Positions 18,609 through 28,900 of a stretch of DNA of 64,000 nucleotides are shown here, piece after piece. Positions within the stretch are counted from its first letter, which is position 1. Each line of letters begins with the position of its first letter. The DNA comes from Paraburkholderia haematera (lineage in GTDB: Bacteria; Pseudomonadota; Gammaproteobacteria; Burkholderiales; Burkholderiaceae). The notes under the pieces are model-generated. The model searched no databases and was not told where the DNA came from. It was given only the letters and a program-made list of their open reading frames with translations. Made by a program: the position numbers and the translations under genes. The stretch covers positions 1 to 64,000 of the forward strand of contig NZ_CAJNBK010000007.1 in the NCBI RefSeq assembly GCF_905220975.1. Reading direction: 5' to 3'.

Positions 18609-19388
18609 TTACTGGATCTTCGCGTTCTTACGCAGACCTTCTTCGAATGCCTGCAGCTTTTCCTGCTGGATCTGCTGCACGATCTGCGGACGCACTTGCT
18701 CGAGCGGCGGCGGTGTGATGTTGCGCACATCGTCGACACGGATGATGTGCCAGCCGAATTGCGTATGCACCGGCGTGTCGGTCATCTGGCCTTTTTGCAG
18801 ATGCGTGGCCGCGTCCGCGAATTCCGGCACGTAGGCCTTCGGGTCCGACCAGTCCAGGTCGCCGCCGTTCTTGCCCGATCCCGGGTCCTTCGAGTATTGC
18901 TTGGCGAGGTCTTCAAAGCTTGCGCCGGCCTTGATCTTGGCGATCAGATCCTTCGCTTGCTGTTCGTTGTCCACCAGGATGTGGTGCAGGTGATATTCCT
19001 TGCCGCCCGCATCTTTGATCAGCGCGTTGTAGCGCGCGGTGACTTCGGCGTCGGTCGGCGCGTTGTTTTTCACGAAGTCTTCGATCAGCGCGCGCAGCAC
19101 GACGGTTTGCTGTGCAACGGCGATTTGCGCCTTGACGTCCGGACGATTCGGCAGGCCGCGGCGCAGCGCTTCCTGCATCAGGATTTCGCGGTTCACCAGC
19201 TCTTCGCGCACGGCCATTTGCAGTTGCGGCGTGTTTTGCTGGCCTTGATGAACCAGTTGATCGATCAGCGCGTCGGCGCGTGCTTTCGGAATCGGCGTAC
19301 CGTTCACGACAGCGATGTTCTGTGCAAATGCAGGTGCGGCCGCAAAGGCAGCCAGCAATACCCAAAGGTGGGTTTTCTTCAAGGTCAT
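18609..19388 (-). CDS. Periplasmic parvulin-type peptidylprolyl isomerase
   Basis: The 259-residue protein begins MTLKKTHLWVLLAAFAAAPAFAQ, a signal peptide cleaved after AFA. A chaperone-like N-terminal part (VNGTPIPKARADALIDQLVH) precedes the PPIC parvulin domain with KEYHLHHILVDNE, YSKDPGSGKNGGDLDW and HTQFGWHIIRVDDVR. It ends in a Gln/Lys-rich tail. Family members catalyse proline isomerisation in exported proteins. It is the last gene of a leftward set, 11 nt after bolA, and ends at the 35-bp palindrome. Together with ppiD at 3-5 kb it gives the window two exported parvulins. Confidence 0.92.
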   Translation of the reverse strand: MTLKKTHLWVLLAAFAAAPAFAQNIAVVNGTPIPKARADALIDQLVHQGQQNTPQLQMAVREELVNREILMQEALRRGLPNRPDVKAQIAVAQQTVVLRALIEDFVKNNAPTDAEVTARYNALIKDAGGKEYHLHHILVDNEQQAKDLIAKIKAGASFEDLAKQYSKDPGSGKNGGDLDWSDPKAYVPEFADAATHLQKGQMTDTPVHTQFGWHIIRVDDVRNITPPPLEQVRPQIVQQIQQEKLQAFEEGLRKNAKIQ

Positions 19389-19399
19389 CAGAAATTTTC

Positions 19400-19714
19400 C
19401 TAGCGGGGCAACAAAGCGAATTCTTCGGGCGTATACGCCGTGATTGCAAGGGCGTGAATGCCGCGCTGCATGGCATCGGCCAGCGCATCATACACCATGC
19501 GATGCCGCGCCACGCGGGCTTTCCCGGCGAATGCGGCCGCCACAATCGTGACAGAGAAATGACCGCCGGCGGAGGCGCCGGCATGGCCTGCATGCTGCGC
19601 GCTGTCATCCGTGATCCGGATCGAGGCGACCGGCGCGAGCGCGGCGCTCAGACGCGCCTCGATCAAGGCGGCGCGCTCGGCGGTGGTAGCGTGCATGAAC
19701 ACTTCGCTCGTCAT
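19400..19714 (-). CDS. bolA: BolA-family protein
   Basis: The 104-residue protein has the BolA class II KH-like fold: IEARLSAALAPVASIRITDD, then a His-rich loop (SAQHAGHAGASAGGHFSV) and RVARHRMVYDALADAMQRGIHALAI. BolA proteins pair with monothiol glutaredoxins in iron-sulphur handling or act as stress-morphology regulators. The extra His residues in the loop are potential cluster ligands. It starts 1 nt after the yciB stop and is followed after 11 nt by the parvulin gene, so the three are co-transcribed. Confidence 0.9.
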   Translation of the reverse strand: MTSEVFMHATTAERAALIEARLSAALAPVASIRITDDSAQHAGHAGASAGGHFSVTIVAAAFAGKARVARHRMVYDALADAMQRGIHALAITAYTPEEFALLPR

Positions 19715-19715
19715 G

Positions 19716-20246
19716 TCATTCTTCCTTCATGTACTTCGACAGCCACAAACTCTGTCCGACGATGAACACCACAAGGCACCCAGTCGCGCCGAACAGCTTG
19801 AAATTGACCCACTGGTCGGTCGTGTAGTGATACGCGACGAACAGGTTGACCAGTCCCAGCAGCACGAAGAAAATCGCCCAGACGATATTCAGCTTGCCCC
19901 AGATCACGTGCGGCAGCGTGATCTGCTTGCCCATCATCGCTTCGATCAGGTTCTTGTTGAAGGCCACTTGCGAGACGATCAGCGCGACCGAAAACGCCCA
20001 GTACAGCACGGTCGGCTTCCATTTGATAAAGGTGTCGTTGTGCAGGACGAGCGTCGCGCCGCCGAACACGGTGACAACGCCGAGGCTCACCCACAGCATC
20101 GGATCGACCTTGCGGTGGCGGAATGCCACCCACGCGATCTGCACCAGCGTGGCTACGATCGCCACTGCCGTCGCCGTGAAAATGCCCCACAACTTGAAGG
20201 CGACGAAAAACAGGATGATCGGGAACAGATCGAACAGGAATTTCAT
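19716..20246 (-). CDS. yciB: Inner-membrane septation protein A (YciB)
   Basis: The 176-residue integral membrane protein has five predicted hydrophobic segments, beginning [20 protein letters not shown] and including [20 protein letters not shown] and [16 protein letters not shown]. Length and sequence match YciB/IspZ, implicated in envelope synthesis and septation. It opens the tight yciB-bolA-parvulin unit. No gene lies in the 245 bp between it and msrB. Confidence 0.93.
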   Translation of the reverse strand: MKFLFDLFPIILFFVAFKLWGIFTATAVAIVATLVQIAWVAFRHRKVDPMLWVSLGVVTVFGGATLVLHNDTFIKWKPTVLYWAFSVALIVSQVAFNKNLIEAMMGKQITLPHVIWGKLNIVWAIFFVLLGLVNLFVAYHYTTDQWVNFKLFGATGCLVVFIVGQSLWLSKYMKEE

Positions 20247-20491
20247 TATCTGGTCGGGAATTCGGAGAGTGGGTCAGGGAAACAGGGACACGGCGCCGGG
20301 CGCCCGGTGGCAGGGATGCTGCAGTAACCCGCCGCGGCTGCCGGGAGCGGCGCGGCGCGCCGTTCGTAGCATGATTGCCGCGCCGGGGTGACCGCCGCAT
20401 TGACCGGTTCGCAAGCCGGATGAAGCGTGTCGCGGCCGGCGGGCGCCTGAAGACAGATGCCTGCCGGCAACGCGTCGAACTCCGCGCTGCG

Positions 20492-20914
20492 TTACTTGGG
20501 CTCGAATTGTAACGCAGCCGAATTGATGCAGTAACGCAGACCGGTCGGCACCGGTCCGTCTTCGAACACGTGGCCAAGATGTGCGCCGCAGTTCTTGCAC
20601 TGCACCTCGATGCGCAGCATGCCGTGCGTGCGGTCGGTTTTCTCGGCGATCACCTCGCCGTTGATCGGCTTGAAGTAGCTCGGCCAGCCGCAACCGGCAT
20701 CGAACTTGGTGTCCGATTCGAACAGCGGCGTGCCGCAGCAGACGCAGTCATAGACGCCGCGGTCCCAGTGATCGTGGTAGCGGCCGGTGAAGGGGCGCTC
20801 GGTGGCCGCGTGGCGGGTGACCTGATATTCGATCTCGGAGAGCTGTTTGCGCCACTCGGCGTCGTCTTTCTGCACGGCGGGGGCGCCGGTGTTGGAGTCG
20901 TCGGGTTTGTTCAT
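20492..20914 (-). CDS. msrB: Peptide-methionine (R)-S-oxide reductase
   Basis: Repairs oxidised methionine (R epimer) in proteins using thioredoxin. In 140 residues it has zinc-binding CxxC pairs (CVCCGTPLF and [12 protein letters not shown]), the substrate loop [11 protein letters not shown], and the catalytic Cys in [12 protein letters not shown] near the C-terminus. It lies 64 bp downstream of selO on the same strand; both are redox-linked, so a shared transcript is plausible. Confidence 0.95.
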   Translation of the reverse strand: MNKPDDSNTGAPAVQKDDAEWRKQLSEIEYQVTRHAATERPFTGRYHDHWDRGVYDCVCCGTPLFESDTKFDAGCGWPSYFKPINGEVIAEKTDRTHGMLRIEVQCKNCGAHLGHVFEDGPVPTGLRYCINSAALQFEPK

Positions 20915-20978
20915 GGTCGGGGTTCCTGTCTCGGGGTTATTGTGTGGGGCTCGTCACTTCAAATCACGTGACGTCACA

Positions 20979-22535
20979 TCAGGAAGAGCAACTCACTTCC
21001 AGCGAGCTGGCCCAATCCGGCGGCAGCCCCGCATACGCGTCGTTTTCCGGCTGCTCGTCGAACGGACGGCGCAGCACGGCGGCCAGGCGTTCCACTTCGG
21101 AGAAATCCTTCTCTTTCGCGCGGCGGATCGCCGTTTCCGCCAGATGATTGCGAAGTACGAATTTGGGGTTCACCTGGTTCATTGCAATGGCGCGCGCGGC
21201 GTCGTCGCGCGATTCTTCGGACAGGCGCACGCGATAGTCGTTCACCCACGTATCGAAGGCGGCGCGGTCGAGGAACAGGTCGCGCACCGGCGCATCGCCG
21301 CTCGCATCGTGTTTGGAAATGCGCGCCAGATTGCGGAACGTCAGCGTGAAATCCGCACGGTTGGCATGCATCACTTCGAACAGACGGTTGACTAGTGTGT
21401 CATCGCCTTCGCGCCCGGTTTCGAGGCCGAGCTTCGCGCGCATGCGCTTTTCCAACGCCGGCGCGAAACGCTCCTTGAAACCGCCGAGCACGCGCTGCGC
21501 GTCTTCGATCGCCTTATCGCCGCGCACGCTTTCCTCATGCTGTTCGCCCAGCAGCGGCAGCAGGCCTTGCGCCAGGCAAAAGAGATTCCAGTACGCGATC
21601 TGCGGCTGCATCTTGTACGCGTAACGGCCTTGCGAGTCCGAGTGATTGCAGATGTAGCCGGCGTCGAAGCCGTCCATGAAACCGAACGGGCCGTAGTCGA
21701 TCGTGAGGCCGAGGATCGACATGTTGTCGGTATTCATCACGCCGTGGCAGAAGCCGACGGCCTGCCATTCGACCATGAGATCGGCCGTCGACATCACCGC
21801 TTCATTCAGCAGCGCGAGATAGGGATCGTCGGCTTCGCGGCAATGCGGATAGAAGCGTTCGATCACGTGATCGGCGAGCGCGCGCAGCGCATCGACGCGA
21901 TCGTTCGAATAGAAATGCTCGAAGTGCCCGAAGCGCACGAAACTCGGCGCCACGCGCGTGACAACCGCAGCGGTTTCGACTTCCTCGCGGCGCACCGGCT
22001 GGTCGGAGCCGATCACGCAGAGTGCCCGCGTGGTCGGAATGCCGAGGTGATGCATCGCTTCCGAACACAGATATTCGCGGATCGACGAACGCAGCACCGC
22101 GCGGCCGTCGCCCATGCGCGAATAGGGCGTGCGGCCCGCGCCTTTCAACTGCAACTCGAAGCGTTGGCCGTTATGTTCGACTTCGCCGAGACCGAGCGCG
22201 CGGCCGTCGCCGAGCTGGCCGGCCCACACGCCGAACTGATGCCCTGAATATACCGACGCATACGGCAGCACGTCGGCGTGCCATTCACGCGTGGCGTTGC
22301 CGGAGAACAGTTCGGCGAAGCCTGGATCATTCTGGAGCCCGGGCTCTAAACCGAGCAGCGCGGCGGTTTCTTCGGAGAACCCGACCACGTACGGCGCACT
22401 CAACGGCGCCGCGGGCAGGCGCGTCAGAAACGTGCTGCCAAGGCGCGCAAATGCGCTTTCGGGCGAGGTGGTAAGTGCGTCGGAAAGAGCCGACAAAGGC
22501 CCGGATAACCCTGCAATGCTTGGGGAAAACGACAT
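20979..22535 (-). CDS. selO: SelO/YdiU protein adenylyltransferase
   Basis: Pseudokinase-fold enzyme that transfers AMP from ATP to Ser, Thr or Tyr of client proteins, connected in E. coli with glutathionylation and oxidative stress. The 518 residues match the family. Conserved blocks are [60 protein letters not shown] and [18 protein letters not shown]. The start at 22535 ([12 protein letters not shown]) is preferred; the upstream extension to 22679 is Arg-rich and unlike the family. The C-terminus ends EVSCSS, the Cys equivalent to the selenocysteine of the animal enzyme. Confidence 0.93.
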   Translation of the reverse strand: MSFSPSIAGLSGPLSALSDALTTSPESAFARLGSTFLTRLPAAPLSAPYVVGFSEETAALLGLEPGLQNDPGFAELFSGNATREWHADVLPYASVYSGHQFGVWAGQLGDGRALGLGEVEHNGQRFELQLKGAGRTPYSRMGDGRAVLRSSIREYLCSEAMHHLGIPTTRALCVIGSDQPVRREEVETAAVVTRVAPSFVRFGHFEHFYSNDRVDALRALADHVIERFYPHCREADDPYLALLNEAVMSTADLMVEWQAVGFCHGVMNTDNMSILGLTIDYGPFGFMDGFDAGYICNHSDSQGRYAYKMQPQIAYWNLFCLAQGLLPLLGEQHEESVRGDKAIEDAQRVLGGFKERFAPALEKRMRAKLGLETGREGDDTLVNRLFEVMHANRADFTLTFRNLARISKHDASGDAPVRDLFLDRAAFDTWVNDYRVRLSEESRDDAARAIAMNQVNPKFVLRNHLAETAIRRAKEKDFSEVERLAAVLRRPFDEQPENDAYAGLPPDWASSLEVSCSS

Positions 22536-22769
22536 ATTGAGCGCCTCTGGATTAACCGATATTGTAAGTCCGCGCCCGCGGAACTGCTGGCTGGCCGTCA
22601 GCCCGGCGCCACCTGCGTGCCGGGCGTCTCCTGCCGAAGCGCGCCTGCGCCGTTCCAGTGCACGCCGCGAGAAACCCACCGGCGCATGTCGCGCGACTCG
22701 AACGGAGCGCGCCGAGCGGTCCCGAATTGCAACCCCAATGAAGCAAACAAGGCGAGGAGACCTCTCTTT

Positions 22770-24461
22770 ATGACGACGCCGCTGCTAGGCCAGATGATGG
22801 ACGTGCCGCTCACCGTGTCCTCGTTGCTCGCGCATGCCGCGCGGCATTTCGGCGACACCGAGATCGTGTCGCGACGCATCGAAGGCGACGTGCATCGCTA
22901 CACCTACCGCGACTGCGAAAAGCGCGCGAAGCAGTTGGCGCAGGCGCTGATCGCGCTCGGCGTCGAACCGGGCGAGCGGGTGGCCACGCTGGCCTGGAAC
23001 GGCTACCGGCATCTGGAAGCGTATTACGGCACGGTGGGCTTCGGCGCCGTGTGCCACACCATCAATCCGCGCCTCTTTCCCGACCAGATCGCCTACATCG
23101 TCAATCACGCCGACGACGCCTACGTGCTGTTCGACACCACGTTCGCGCCGCTCGTCGATGTGCTTGCGCCACAGTGCCCCAAAGTCCGCGGCTGGGTCGC
23201 ACTGGCCGACGAAGCCCATCTGCCGGCAATGCAAACGCCGGTGCAGAGCTACGAAACATTGGTCGACGCGCAGGATGGCCATTACGAATGGCCGGCCATC
23301 GACGAGCGTCAGGCGTCGTACCTCTGCTATACGTCGGGCACCACCGGCAACCCGAAAGGTGCACTGTATTCGCACCGCTCCACCGTGCTGCACGCGTTCG
23401 GCGCGTCACTGCCCGATGCGATGAGCCTGTCCGCGCGCGACTCCGTGCTGCCGGTCGTGCCGATGTTCCATGTGAACGCCTGGGGCATTCCGCATGCCGC
23501 GCCGCTGACCGGCGCGAAGCTGGTCTTTCCCGGCAAGGATCTCGACGGCAAATCGCTCTATGAATTGATGGAAAGCGAGCGCGTCACGTATTCGGCGGGT
23601 GTGCCGACCGTGTGGCTCGGCTTGCTCAACTATCTGCGCGAGGCCAAGGTGCGCTTTTCTTCGCTTAATCGCACGGTGATCGGTGGCTCGGCCTGTCCGC
23701 CGGCCATGCTGCGAGCCTTCGAGGACGAGTACGGCGTGCAGGTGATCCATGCATGGGGCATGACGGAAATGTCGCCGCTCGGTACCTTGTCGAAACTGAC
23801 GTGGGAGCAGAGTCAGCGTCCGCTGGCAGAGCAGCGCAAATTGCTCGAAAAGCAGGGCCATGTGCTGTACGGCGTCGATATGAAAATCGTCGGCGAAGAC
23901 GGACGCGATCTGCCTTGGGACGGCGTGGCGTTCGGCGATCTGCACGTGCGCGGCCCCTGGGTGATCGACCGCTATTTCCGCAAGGACGATTCGCCGCTGG
24001 TGGACGGCTGGTTCCCGACCGGCGACGTCGCCACCATCGACCGCGATAGCTTCCTGCATATCACGGATCGCTCGAAAGACGTGATCAAGTCGGGTGGCGA
24101 GTGGATCAGTTCGATCGACATCGAGAACGTTGCGATTGCGCATCCGGCGGTGGCCGAGGCGGCGTGCATCGCCTGCGCGCATCCGAAATGGACCGAGCGG
24201 CCGCTGCTGGTGGTCGTCAAGCGGGCGGGTTTCGACGTGACGCGCGAAGAACTGCTCGCGTTTTACGACGGCAAGGTCGCCAAATGGTGGATTCCCGACG
24301 ACGTCGTCTTCGTCGACGAACTCCCGCACACGGCCACCGGCAAGTTGCAAAAACTCAAGCTGCGCGACATTTTCCGCGACCACGTCCTGCCGTCCGCGCT
24401 CGAAGACGAGAAGGATTGCCCCCTTACGCCGCTTGCCAGGGGAAACCCCGCCCAACGATAA
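22770..24461 (+). CDS. Acyl-CoA synthetase (medium/long-chain fatty acid-CoA ligase family)
   Basis: The 563-residue AMP-forming ligase activates a fatty or methylthio-alkanoic acid to its CoA ester. Motifs are the phosphate loop [16 protein letters not shown], the A5-type [15 protein letters not shown], the adenylate/hinge region [15 protein letters not shown] then [18 protein letters not shown], and catalytic Lys in [14 protein letters not shown]. It resembles the FadD/DmdB-like group; substrate cannot be fixed. The start at 22770 follows GCGAGGAGA by about 10 nt; the longer frame from 22617 is antisense to the selO upstream region. The next gene is a beta-oxidation enzyme with its own promoter. 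Confidence 0.9.
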   Translation: MTTPLLGQMMDVPLTVSSLLAHAARHFGDTEIVSRRIEGDVHRYTYRDCEKRAKQLAQALIALGVEPGERVATLAWNGYRHLEAYYGTVGFGAVCHTINPRLFPDQIAYIVNHADDAYVLFDTTFAPLVDVLAPQCPKVRGWVALADEAHLPAMQTPVQSYETLVDAQDGHYEWPAIDERQASYLCYTSGTTGNPKGALYSHRSTVLHAFGASLPDAMSLSARDSVLPVVPMFHVNAWGIPHAAPLTGAKLVFPGKDLDGKSLYELMESERVTYSAGVPTVWLGLLNYLREAKVRFSSLNRTVIGGSACPPAMLRAFEDEYGVQVIHAWGMTEMSPLGTLSKLTWEQSQRPLAEQRKLLEKQGHVLYGVDMKIVGEDGRDLPWDGVAFGDLHVRGPWVIDRYFRKDDSPLVDGWFPTGDVATIDRDSFLHITDRSKDVIKSGGEWISSIDIENVAIAHPAVAEAACIACAHPKWTERPLLVVVKRAGFDVTREELLAFYDGKVAKWWIPDDVVFVDELPHTATGKLQKLKLRDIFRDHVLPSALEDEKDCPLTPLARGNPAQR

Positions 24462-24462
24462 A

Positions 24463-24491
24463 TTGAACGAGCGTGCTTTTTTGTGTATTCT
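24463..24491 (+). promoter_or_regulatory. Sigma-70 type promoter for the FadB-like gene
   Basis: TTGAAC at 24463-24468 and TATTCT at 24486-24491 are separated by exactly 17 bp. It begins 1 bp after the acyl-CoA ligase stop and predicts a leader of about 100 nt before the FadB-like ATG at 24597. Confidence 0.7.
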
Positions 24492-24596
24492 GCCTGCTGA
24501 CCCCGGGAAATCGGCGCTAAAGTCGGACAATGAACCGACTCGATCAACCGGACGGGCGGCGCGTCATGCGCCGCCTCATCGCACGGAGGCAGGCAG

Positions 24597-26681
24597 ATGG
24601 CAGTGGACTACACAACTCATGACGGCGTGGCCGTCATCACGCTGAACAATCCCCCGGTAAACGGTCTCGGCCTCTCGACTCGAGCCGGTATCGTTGAAGG
24701 AATCGAGCGCGCGCAGAACGATCCGGCTATCAAGGCGATCGTGCTGACAGGCGCCGGCAAAGCCTTCTCGGGCGGCGCCGATATCACCGAATTCAACACG
24801 CCGAAGGCAACCCAGGAGCCGACGCTCGCCACGGTCATCAAGGCCGTCGAGGGCAGCGCCAAGCCGGTTATCGCCGCGATTCATAGCGTTGCCATGGGCG
24901 GCGGTCTCGAACTGGCGCTCGGCGCGCATTACCGCATCGCCGCACCCGGCGCGCAGATCGCGCTGCCGGAAGTGAAGCTCGGCATCCTGCCGGGGGCAGG
25001 CGGCACCCAGCGTCTGCCGCGTGCAATCGGCCTTGAAGCCGCGCTCAACATGATTGTTTCCGGTGCGCCGGTGATGTCGGAGAAGCTGGCCGATTCGGGC
25101 CTGTTCGACGAAGTCGTGGAAGGCGATCTCGCCGAAGCGGCGCTCACGTTCGCCCGCAAGGTCGGCGCCAAAACCGACCCGCATCCGAAGGTGCGCGACC
25201 GCAAGATCGAGCATCCGAATGCCGCCGGTTTCATCCAGTTCGCACGCAATAGCGTCGCGGCTGTCGCTAAAAACTTCCCGGCGCCGCTGAAGTGCATCGA
25301 CGCGGTGGAAGCGGGCGTACAGAACGGTTTCGACAAGGGCCTCGCGTTCGAACGCGAATGCTTCATCGCGCTCGTGCAGACGCCGGAAAGCCATGCGTTG
25401 CGTCATGCGTTCTTCGGTGAACGCGCCGCGAGCAAGATTCCTGACGTGCCTTCCGATACGCCGGTGCGCGACATCAAGCAGGTGGCCGTGATCGGTGCCG
25501 GCACGATGGGCGGCGGCATCGCGATGAACTTCATCAACGCGGGCATTCCGGTCACGCTGTTGGAAACGAAGCAGGAAGCGCTCGATCGCGGTGTCGCCAC
25601 GATCCGCAAGAACTACGAAGCGACCGTCAAGAAAGGCAAGCTCAAGCCTGAAGCGCTGGAACAGCGCATGGCTTTGATCACGCCGACGCTCTCCTACGAT
25701 GACCTGAAAAACGCCGACATGATCGTCGAAGCCGTGTTCGAAGAACTCGGCGTCAAGGAGCAGGTGTTCAAGCGCCTCGACGAAGTGGCGAAGCCGGGCG
25801 CGATCCTGGCCTCGAACACGTCGACGCTGGATGTGGACAAGATCGCTGCTTTCACTAAGCGTCCGCAAGACGTGGTCGGCATGCACTTCTTCAGCCCGGC
25901 CAACGTGATGAAGCTGCTCGAAGTGGTGCGCGGCAAGGACACGGCGAAAGACGTGCTCGCCACCGTCATGAAGCTCGCGAAGAAGATCAAAAAGACCGCC
26001 GTGGTCTCGGGCGTGTGCGACGGCTTCATCGGCAACCGGATGATCGAGCAGTACATCCGCCAGGCGCTGTTCATGCTCGAAGAAGGCGCATTGCCCGCTC
26101 AAGTGGACAAGGCCATCGAGAAGTTCGGTTTCGCGATGGGCCCGTTCCGCATGAGCGATCTGGCCGGTAACGACATCGGCTGGGCGATCCGCAAGCGCCG
26201 CTATCAGGAACAACCTGACATGCACTACTCGAAGATCGCCGACCGTCTGTGCGAGACGGGGCGCTTTGGCCAGAAGACCGGTGGCGGCTGGTACGACTAC
26301 AAGGCGGGCGACCGCACCGCGTATCCGTCGAACGTGGTCGACGAGATGATTGCGGCGTTCTCGAAGGAAACCAACGCCGAGCGCCGCAAGATCAGCGACG
26401 AGGAAATCGTCGAGCGCCTCGTGTTCGCGCTCGTCAACGAAGGCGCGAAGATTCTCGAGGAAGGCATTGCGTCGAAGGCGTCGGACATCGACATGGTCTA
26501 TCTGACCGGCTACGGCTTCCCGCTCTATCGCGGCGGTCCGATGCTGTACGCGGATACGGTCGGCCTTTACAACGTTGAGCGCGCGATTCGCCGCTATGCG
26601 TCGCGGCCGAATGGCGACGCGTGGCAATTGGCACCGAGCATCGCGGAGCTTGCGGCGAAGGGCCGTGGGTTCAACGGTTGA
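24597..26681 (+). CDS. Multifunctional enoyl-CoA hydratase / 3-hydroxyacyl-CoA dehydrogenase
   Basis: Carries out two successive steps of fatty-acid beta-oxidation. The N-terminal crotonase domain (about 1-200) has [31 protein letters not shown] and [17 protein letters not shown] with catalytic Glu. The C-terminal dehydrogenase has the NAD-binding [17 protein letters not shown] near residue 300, [33 protein letters not shown] and [11 protein letters not shown]. At 694 residues it is shorter than E. coli FadB and closer to the FadJ/peroxisomal form. It precedes the thiolase by 255 bp holding tandem hairpin repeats. Confidence 0.94.
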   Translation: MAVDYTTHDGVAVITLNNPPVNGLGLSTRAGIVEGIERAQNDPAIKAIVLTGAGKAFSGGADITEFNTPKATQEPTLATVIKAVEGSAKPVIAAIHSVAMGGGLELALGAHYRIAAPGAQIALPEVKLGILPGAGGTQRLPRAIGLEAALNMIVSGAPVMSEKLADSGLFDEVVEGDLAEAALTFARKVGAKTDPHPKVRDRKIEHPNAAGFIQFARNSVAAVAKNFPAPLKCIDAVEAGVQNGFDKGLAFERECFIALVQTPESHALRHAFFGERAASKIPDVPSDTPVRDIKQVAVIGAGTMGGGIAMNFINAGIPVTLLETKQEALDRGVATIRKNYEATVKKGKLKPEALEQRMALITPTLSYDDLKNADMIVEAVFEELGVKEQVFKRLDEVAKPGAILASNTSTLDVDKIAAFTKRPQDVVGMHFFSPANVMKLLEVVRGKDTAKDVLATVMKLAKKIKKTAVVSGVCDGFIGNRMIEQYIRQALFMLEEGALPAQVDKAIEKFGFAMGPFRMSDLAGNDIGWAIRKRRYQEQPDMHYSKIADRLCETGRFGQKTGGGWYDYKAGDRTAYPSNVVDEMIAAFSKETNAERRKISDEEIVERLVFALVNEGAKILEEGIASKASDIDMVYLTGYGFPLYRGGPMLYADTVGLYNVERAIRRYASRPNGDAWQLAPSIAELAAKGRGFNG

Positions 26682-26788
26682 ATCGCCGCTGCCTGGGTGA
26701 AATAAGCGAAATGAATGAAGTGGGGCGCTTGAGCGATTCGCCGGCGTGCCCACCATCAACATCTGGATTGACCAGCCAACTGGCTTGG

Positions 26789-26822
26789 GACCCGAGTAAG
26801 CGCTAATGCGCCAACTCGGGTC
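26789..26822 (+). repeat. Tandem hairpin repeat, copy 1
   Basis: Perfect 9-bp outer arms GACCCGAGT and ACTCGGGTC enclose an inner dyad GCGC-TAAT-GCGC. First of three copies with a 49-bp period between the FadB-like gene and the thiolase. It differs from copies 2 and 3 at one base of the inner loop. Confidence 0.9.
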
Positions 26823-26837
26823 GACCGCTTTGCATAG

Positions 26838-26871
26838 GACCCGAGTAAGCGCTAAAGCGCCAACTCGGGTC
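26838..26871 (+). repeat. Tandem hairpin repeat, copy 2
   Basis: Same outer arms as copy 1, with inner dyad GCGCT-AA-AGCGC. The linker CGACCGCTTTGCATAG to the next copy is repeated after copy 1. Confidence 0.9.
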
Positions 26872-26886
26872 GACCGCTTTGCATAG

Positions 26887-26920
26887 GACCCGAGTAAGCG
26901 CTAAAGCGCCAACTCGGGTC
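26887..26920 (+). repeat. Tandem hairpin repeat, copy 3
   Basis: Identical to copy 2 in stem and inner dyad. It ends 16 nt before the thiolase ATG, directly abutting the TAGGAG ribosome-binding site. The site itself is not inside the stem, so the hairpin more likely affects mRNA processing, stability or read-through than sequesters the start. Confidence 0.9.
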
Positions 26921-26936
26921 GACATAGGAGACTTGC

Positions 26937-28115
26937 ATGACTGACGCCGTAATCGTATCGACCGCCCGTACGGCCCTCGCCAAATCATGGCGCGGCGGTT
27001 TCAACATGACGCACGGCGCCACGCTCGGCGGCCATGCGACGCAGGCCGCTGTCGAGCGCGCGAAGCTGGACCCGGCGCGCATTGAAGATGTGATCATGGG
27101 CTGCGCGAATCCGGAAGGCGCGACGGGCGCCAACATCGCGCGGCAGATCGCACTGCGCGCGGGTTTGCCGGTCAGCGTGCCGGGCATGACGGTGAACCGT
27201 TTCTGCTCGTCGGGTTTGCAAACGATCGCACTGGCCGCGCAACGCGTGATCGCCGGTGAGGGCGATGTGTTTGTCGCGGGTGGCGTGGAATCGATCTCGT
27301 GTGTGCAGAACGAGATGAACCGCCACATGGTGGCCGAAGGCTGGCTCAGCAAGAACAAGCCGGAAATCTACTGGTCGATGCTGCAGACCGCCGAGAACGT
27401 CGCGAAGCGCTATTCGATCTCGAAGGAACGTCAGGACGAATACGGCGTGCGCTCGCAACAACGTGCCGCGGCCGCGCTCGAAGCCGGCAAGTTCAAGGAC
27501 GAGATCGTGCCGCTGACGGTGCTGGCCGGCGTCGCCGACAAAGCGACCGGCCGTCTCTTCACGAAAGAAGTGACTGTCAGCGCCGACGAAGGCATTCGTG
27601 CCGATACGACGCTCGAAGGCGTGTCGAAGATCCGTACAGCGATGCCGGGCGGCGTGATCACCGCGGGCAACGCGAGCCAGTTCTCGGACGGCGCGTCGGC
27701 TTGCGTCGTGATGAACGCGAAAGTCGCGGAGCGCGAAGGTCTGCAACCGCTGGGCATTTTCCGCGGCTTTGCGGTGGCCGGTTGCGAGCCGGATGAAATG
27801 GGCATCGGCCCGGTCTTCGCTGTGCCGAAGCTGCTCAAGCAGGCAGGCCTGAAGGTCGAGGATATCGACCTGTGGGAGCTGAACGAAGCGTTCGCGGTGC
27901 AGGTGCTGTATTGCGCCGACAAGCTCGGCATTCCGCACGACCGCCTGAACGTGAACGGCGGCGCGATCGCGGTGGGTCATCCGTATGGCGTGTCGGGCGC
28001 GCGTTTGACCGGTCATGCGCTGATCGAAGGCAAGCGGCGCGGTGCGAAGCTGGTTGTCGTGACGATGTGTATCGGCGGCGGCCAGGGCGCGGCGGGTCTG
28101 TTCGAAGTAGTGTGA
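26937..28115 (+). CDS. Acetyl-CoA C-acyltransferase (thiolase)
   Basis: The 392-residue thiolase performs the final thiolytic step of beta-oxidation. The acyl-binding Cys lies in [16 protein letters not shown] (about 90), the catalytic His in [15 protein letters not shown], and the second active Cys in [15 protein letters not shown] at the C-terminus. With the FadB-like protein it would form a trifunctional complex. TAGGAG 7-12 nt upstream supports the start. Three structured repeats precede it and a stem with T-run follows the gene. FadA or AtoB-type specificity cannot be fixed by sequence reading alone. Confidence 0.94.
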   Translation: MTDAVIVSTARTALAKSWRGGFNMTHGATLGGHATQAAVERAKLDPARIEDVIMGCANPEGATGANIARQIALRAGLPVSVPGMTVNRFCSSGLQTIALAAQRVIAGEGDVFVAGGVESISCVQNEMNRHMVAEGWLSKNKPEIYWSMLQTAENVAKRYSISKERQDEYGVRSQQRAAAALEAGKFKDEIVPLTVLAGVADKATGRLFTKEVTVSADEGIRADTTLEGVSKIRTAMPGGVITAGNASQFSDGASACVVMNAKVAEREGLQPLGIFRGFAVAGCEPDEMGIGPVFAVPKLLKQAGLKVEDIDLWELNEAFAVQVLYCADKLGIPHDRLNVNGGAIAVGHPYGVSGARLTGHALIEGKRRGAKLVVVTMCIGGGQGAAGLFEVV

Positions 28116-28144
28116 TCAGGCGCGGGCGCTGGCCTGATTAAAAG

Positions 28145-28207
28145 CGGGTGTCGTGTGGTTCGGTGCGATGAGACGTGCAGGCATTGAATCCATGGCACCC
28201 GTTTTTT
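28145..28207 (+). terminator. Terminator after the thiolase gene
   Basis: CGGGTGTCGTG and CATGGCACCCG pair over 11 positions (two G-U) across a 35-nt loop and are followed directly by six T. The long loop is unusual but the T-run is clear. Confidence 0.65.
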
Positions 28208-28281
28208 GTTCGCGTGGGTCGGGCTGGCCCGGGTGGCCGGCATGAATCACCGGCATCTGCCGGCTGCACGGACCCGCCGCA

Positions 28282-28830
28282 TCAGGGCGAAGCCATGCCG
28301 AGCGCCGGCAGGCTTAGCGTACCTTGATTGACGAAGCGTGTCGTGCCTGTCAGGCCGCCGGCGAGCTTGCCGCGCAGGATGTACGGAATCTGTCCCGACT
28401 GCACGGCGCCCGCTTGCACGGCGCCCGCTTGCACGGCGCCCGCTTGCACGGCGCCAGCAAACGCGAATGCCTGGCGAACCGCGGCGAAGGCGGGCACCGT
28501 CAGCGGGACATTGACGACTGTCTCGCCAAAACGCGGCACGGTGCCGCTCTGATCGCTGACACCGCTGGCGAACGGTTTGCCGTTCAGTTCGAGATCGAGC
28601 GACACGCCGTCGAAGTTGACCGCTGATTCATTGGGATTCTGTACGCGCAGTTTGACGTTGAAGCGCATCTCCAGGCCCTGGCCGTCGACCGGCTCGATGC
28701 CGGCCACGTTGACGCGCAAAGGGTCGCCGCCGAACAGTCCGGCGCAGCCGTTGAGCGTTAGCGTGACGACCGCGAGGATTGCGGCTAAACGGGCAGGACG
28801 GCGGGACAGCAACGCGCGAAGGAAGGACAT
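28282..28830 (-). CDS. LEA14-like (WHy domain) lipoprotein
   Basis: The 182-residue protein starts MSFLRALLSRRPARLAAILA and has lipobox LNGCAG with Cys near 29. The mature part resembles the LEA type 2 / WHy fold: GLEMRFNVKLRVQNPNESAVN, SLDLELNGKPFASGVSDQ, FGETVVNVPLTVPAFA. Such proteins are envelope stress lipoproteins of unknown mechanism. In-frame AGAVQ repeats interrupt the C-terminal third. The start at 28830 is chosen for its GAGGTG site; an ATG at 28863 would add 11 residues before the signal peptide. Confidence 0.82.
   Translation of the reverse strand: MSFLRALLSRRPARLAAILAVVTLTLNGCAGLFGGDPLRVNVAGIEPVDGQGLEMRFNVKLRVQNPNESAVNFDGVSLDLELNGKPFASGVSDQSGTVPRFGETVVNVPLTVPAFAAVRQAFAFAGAVQAGAVQAGAVQAGAVQSGQIPYILRGKLAGGLTGTTRFVNQGTLSLPALGMASP
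28396..28455 (-). repeat. 15-bp coding tandem repeat (AGAVQ units)
   Basis: CGCTTGCACGGCGCC is repeated three times perfectly, with a fourth near-copy at the left end (CGACTGCACGGCGCC). On the coding strand each unit gives five residues (AGAVQ), so changes in copy number leave the reading frame intact. Confidence 0.85.
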
Positions 28831-28900
28831 GACCGGCACCTCGAAGGAAGCGGCTTGGGTCATGCATTGTAGCGGGCCGTTCCGCGCCGGTAGGGACGTT

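Noticed and set aside
24576..26762. A 728-codon frame antisense to the FadB-like gene
   Set aside because: Same artefact of GC-rich coding sequence; composition is Arg/His/Ala-rich and no family is recognisable.
26789..26920. CRISPR-like array before the thiolase
   Set aside because: Linkers between repeats are identical rather than unique spacers, and no cas genes are present.
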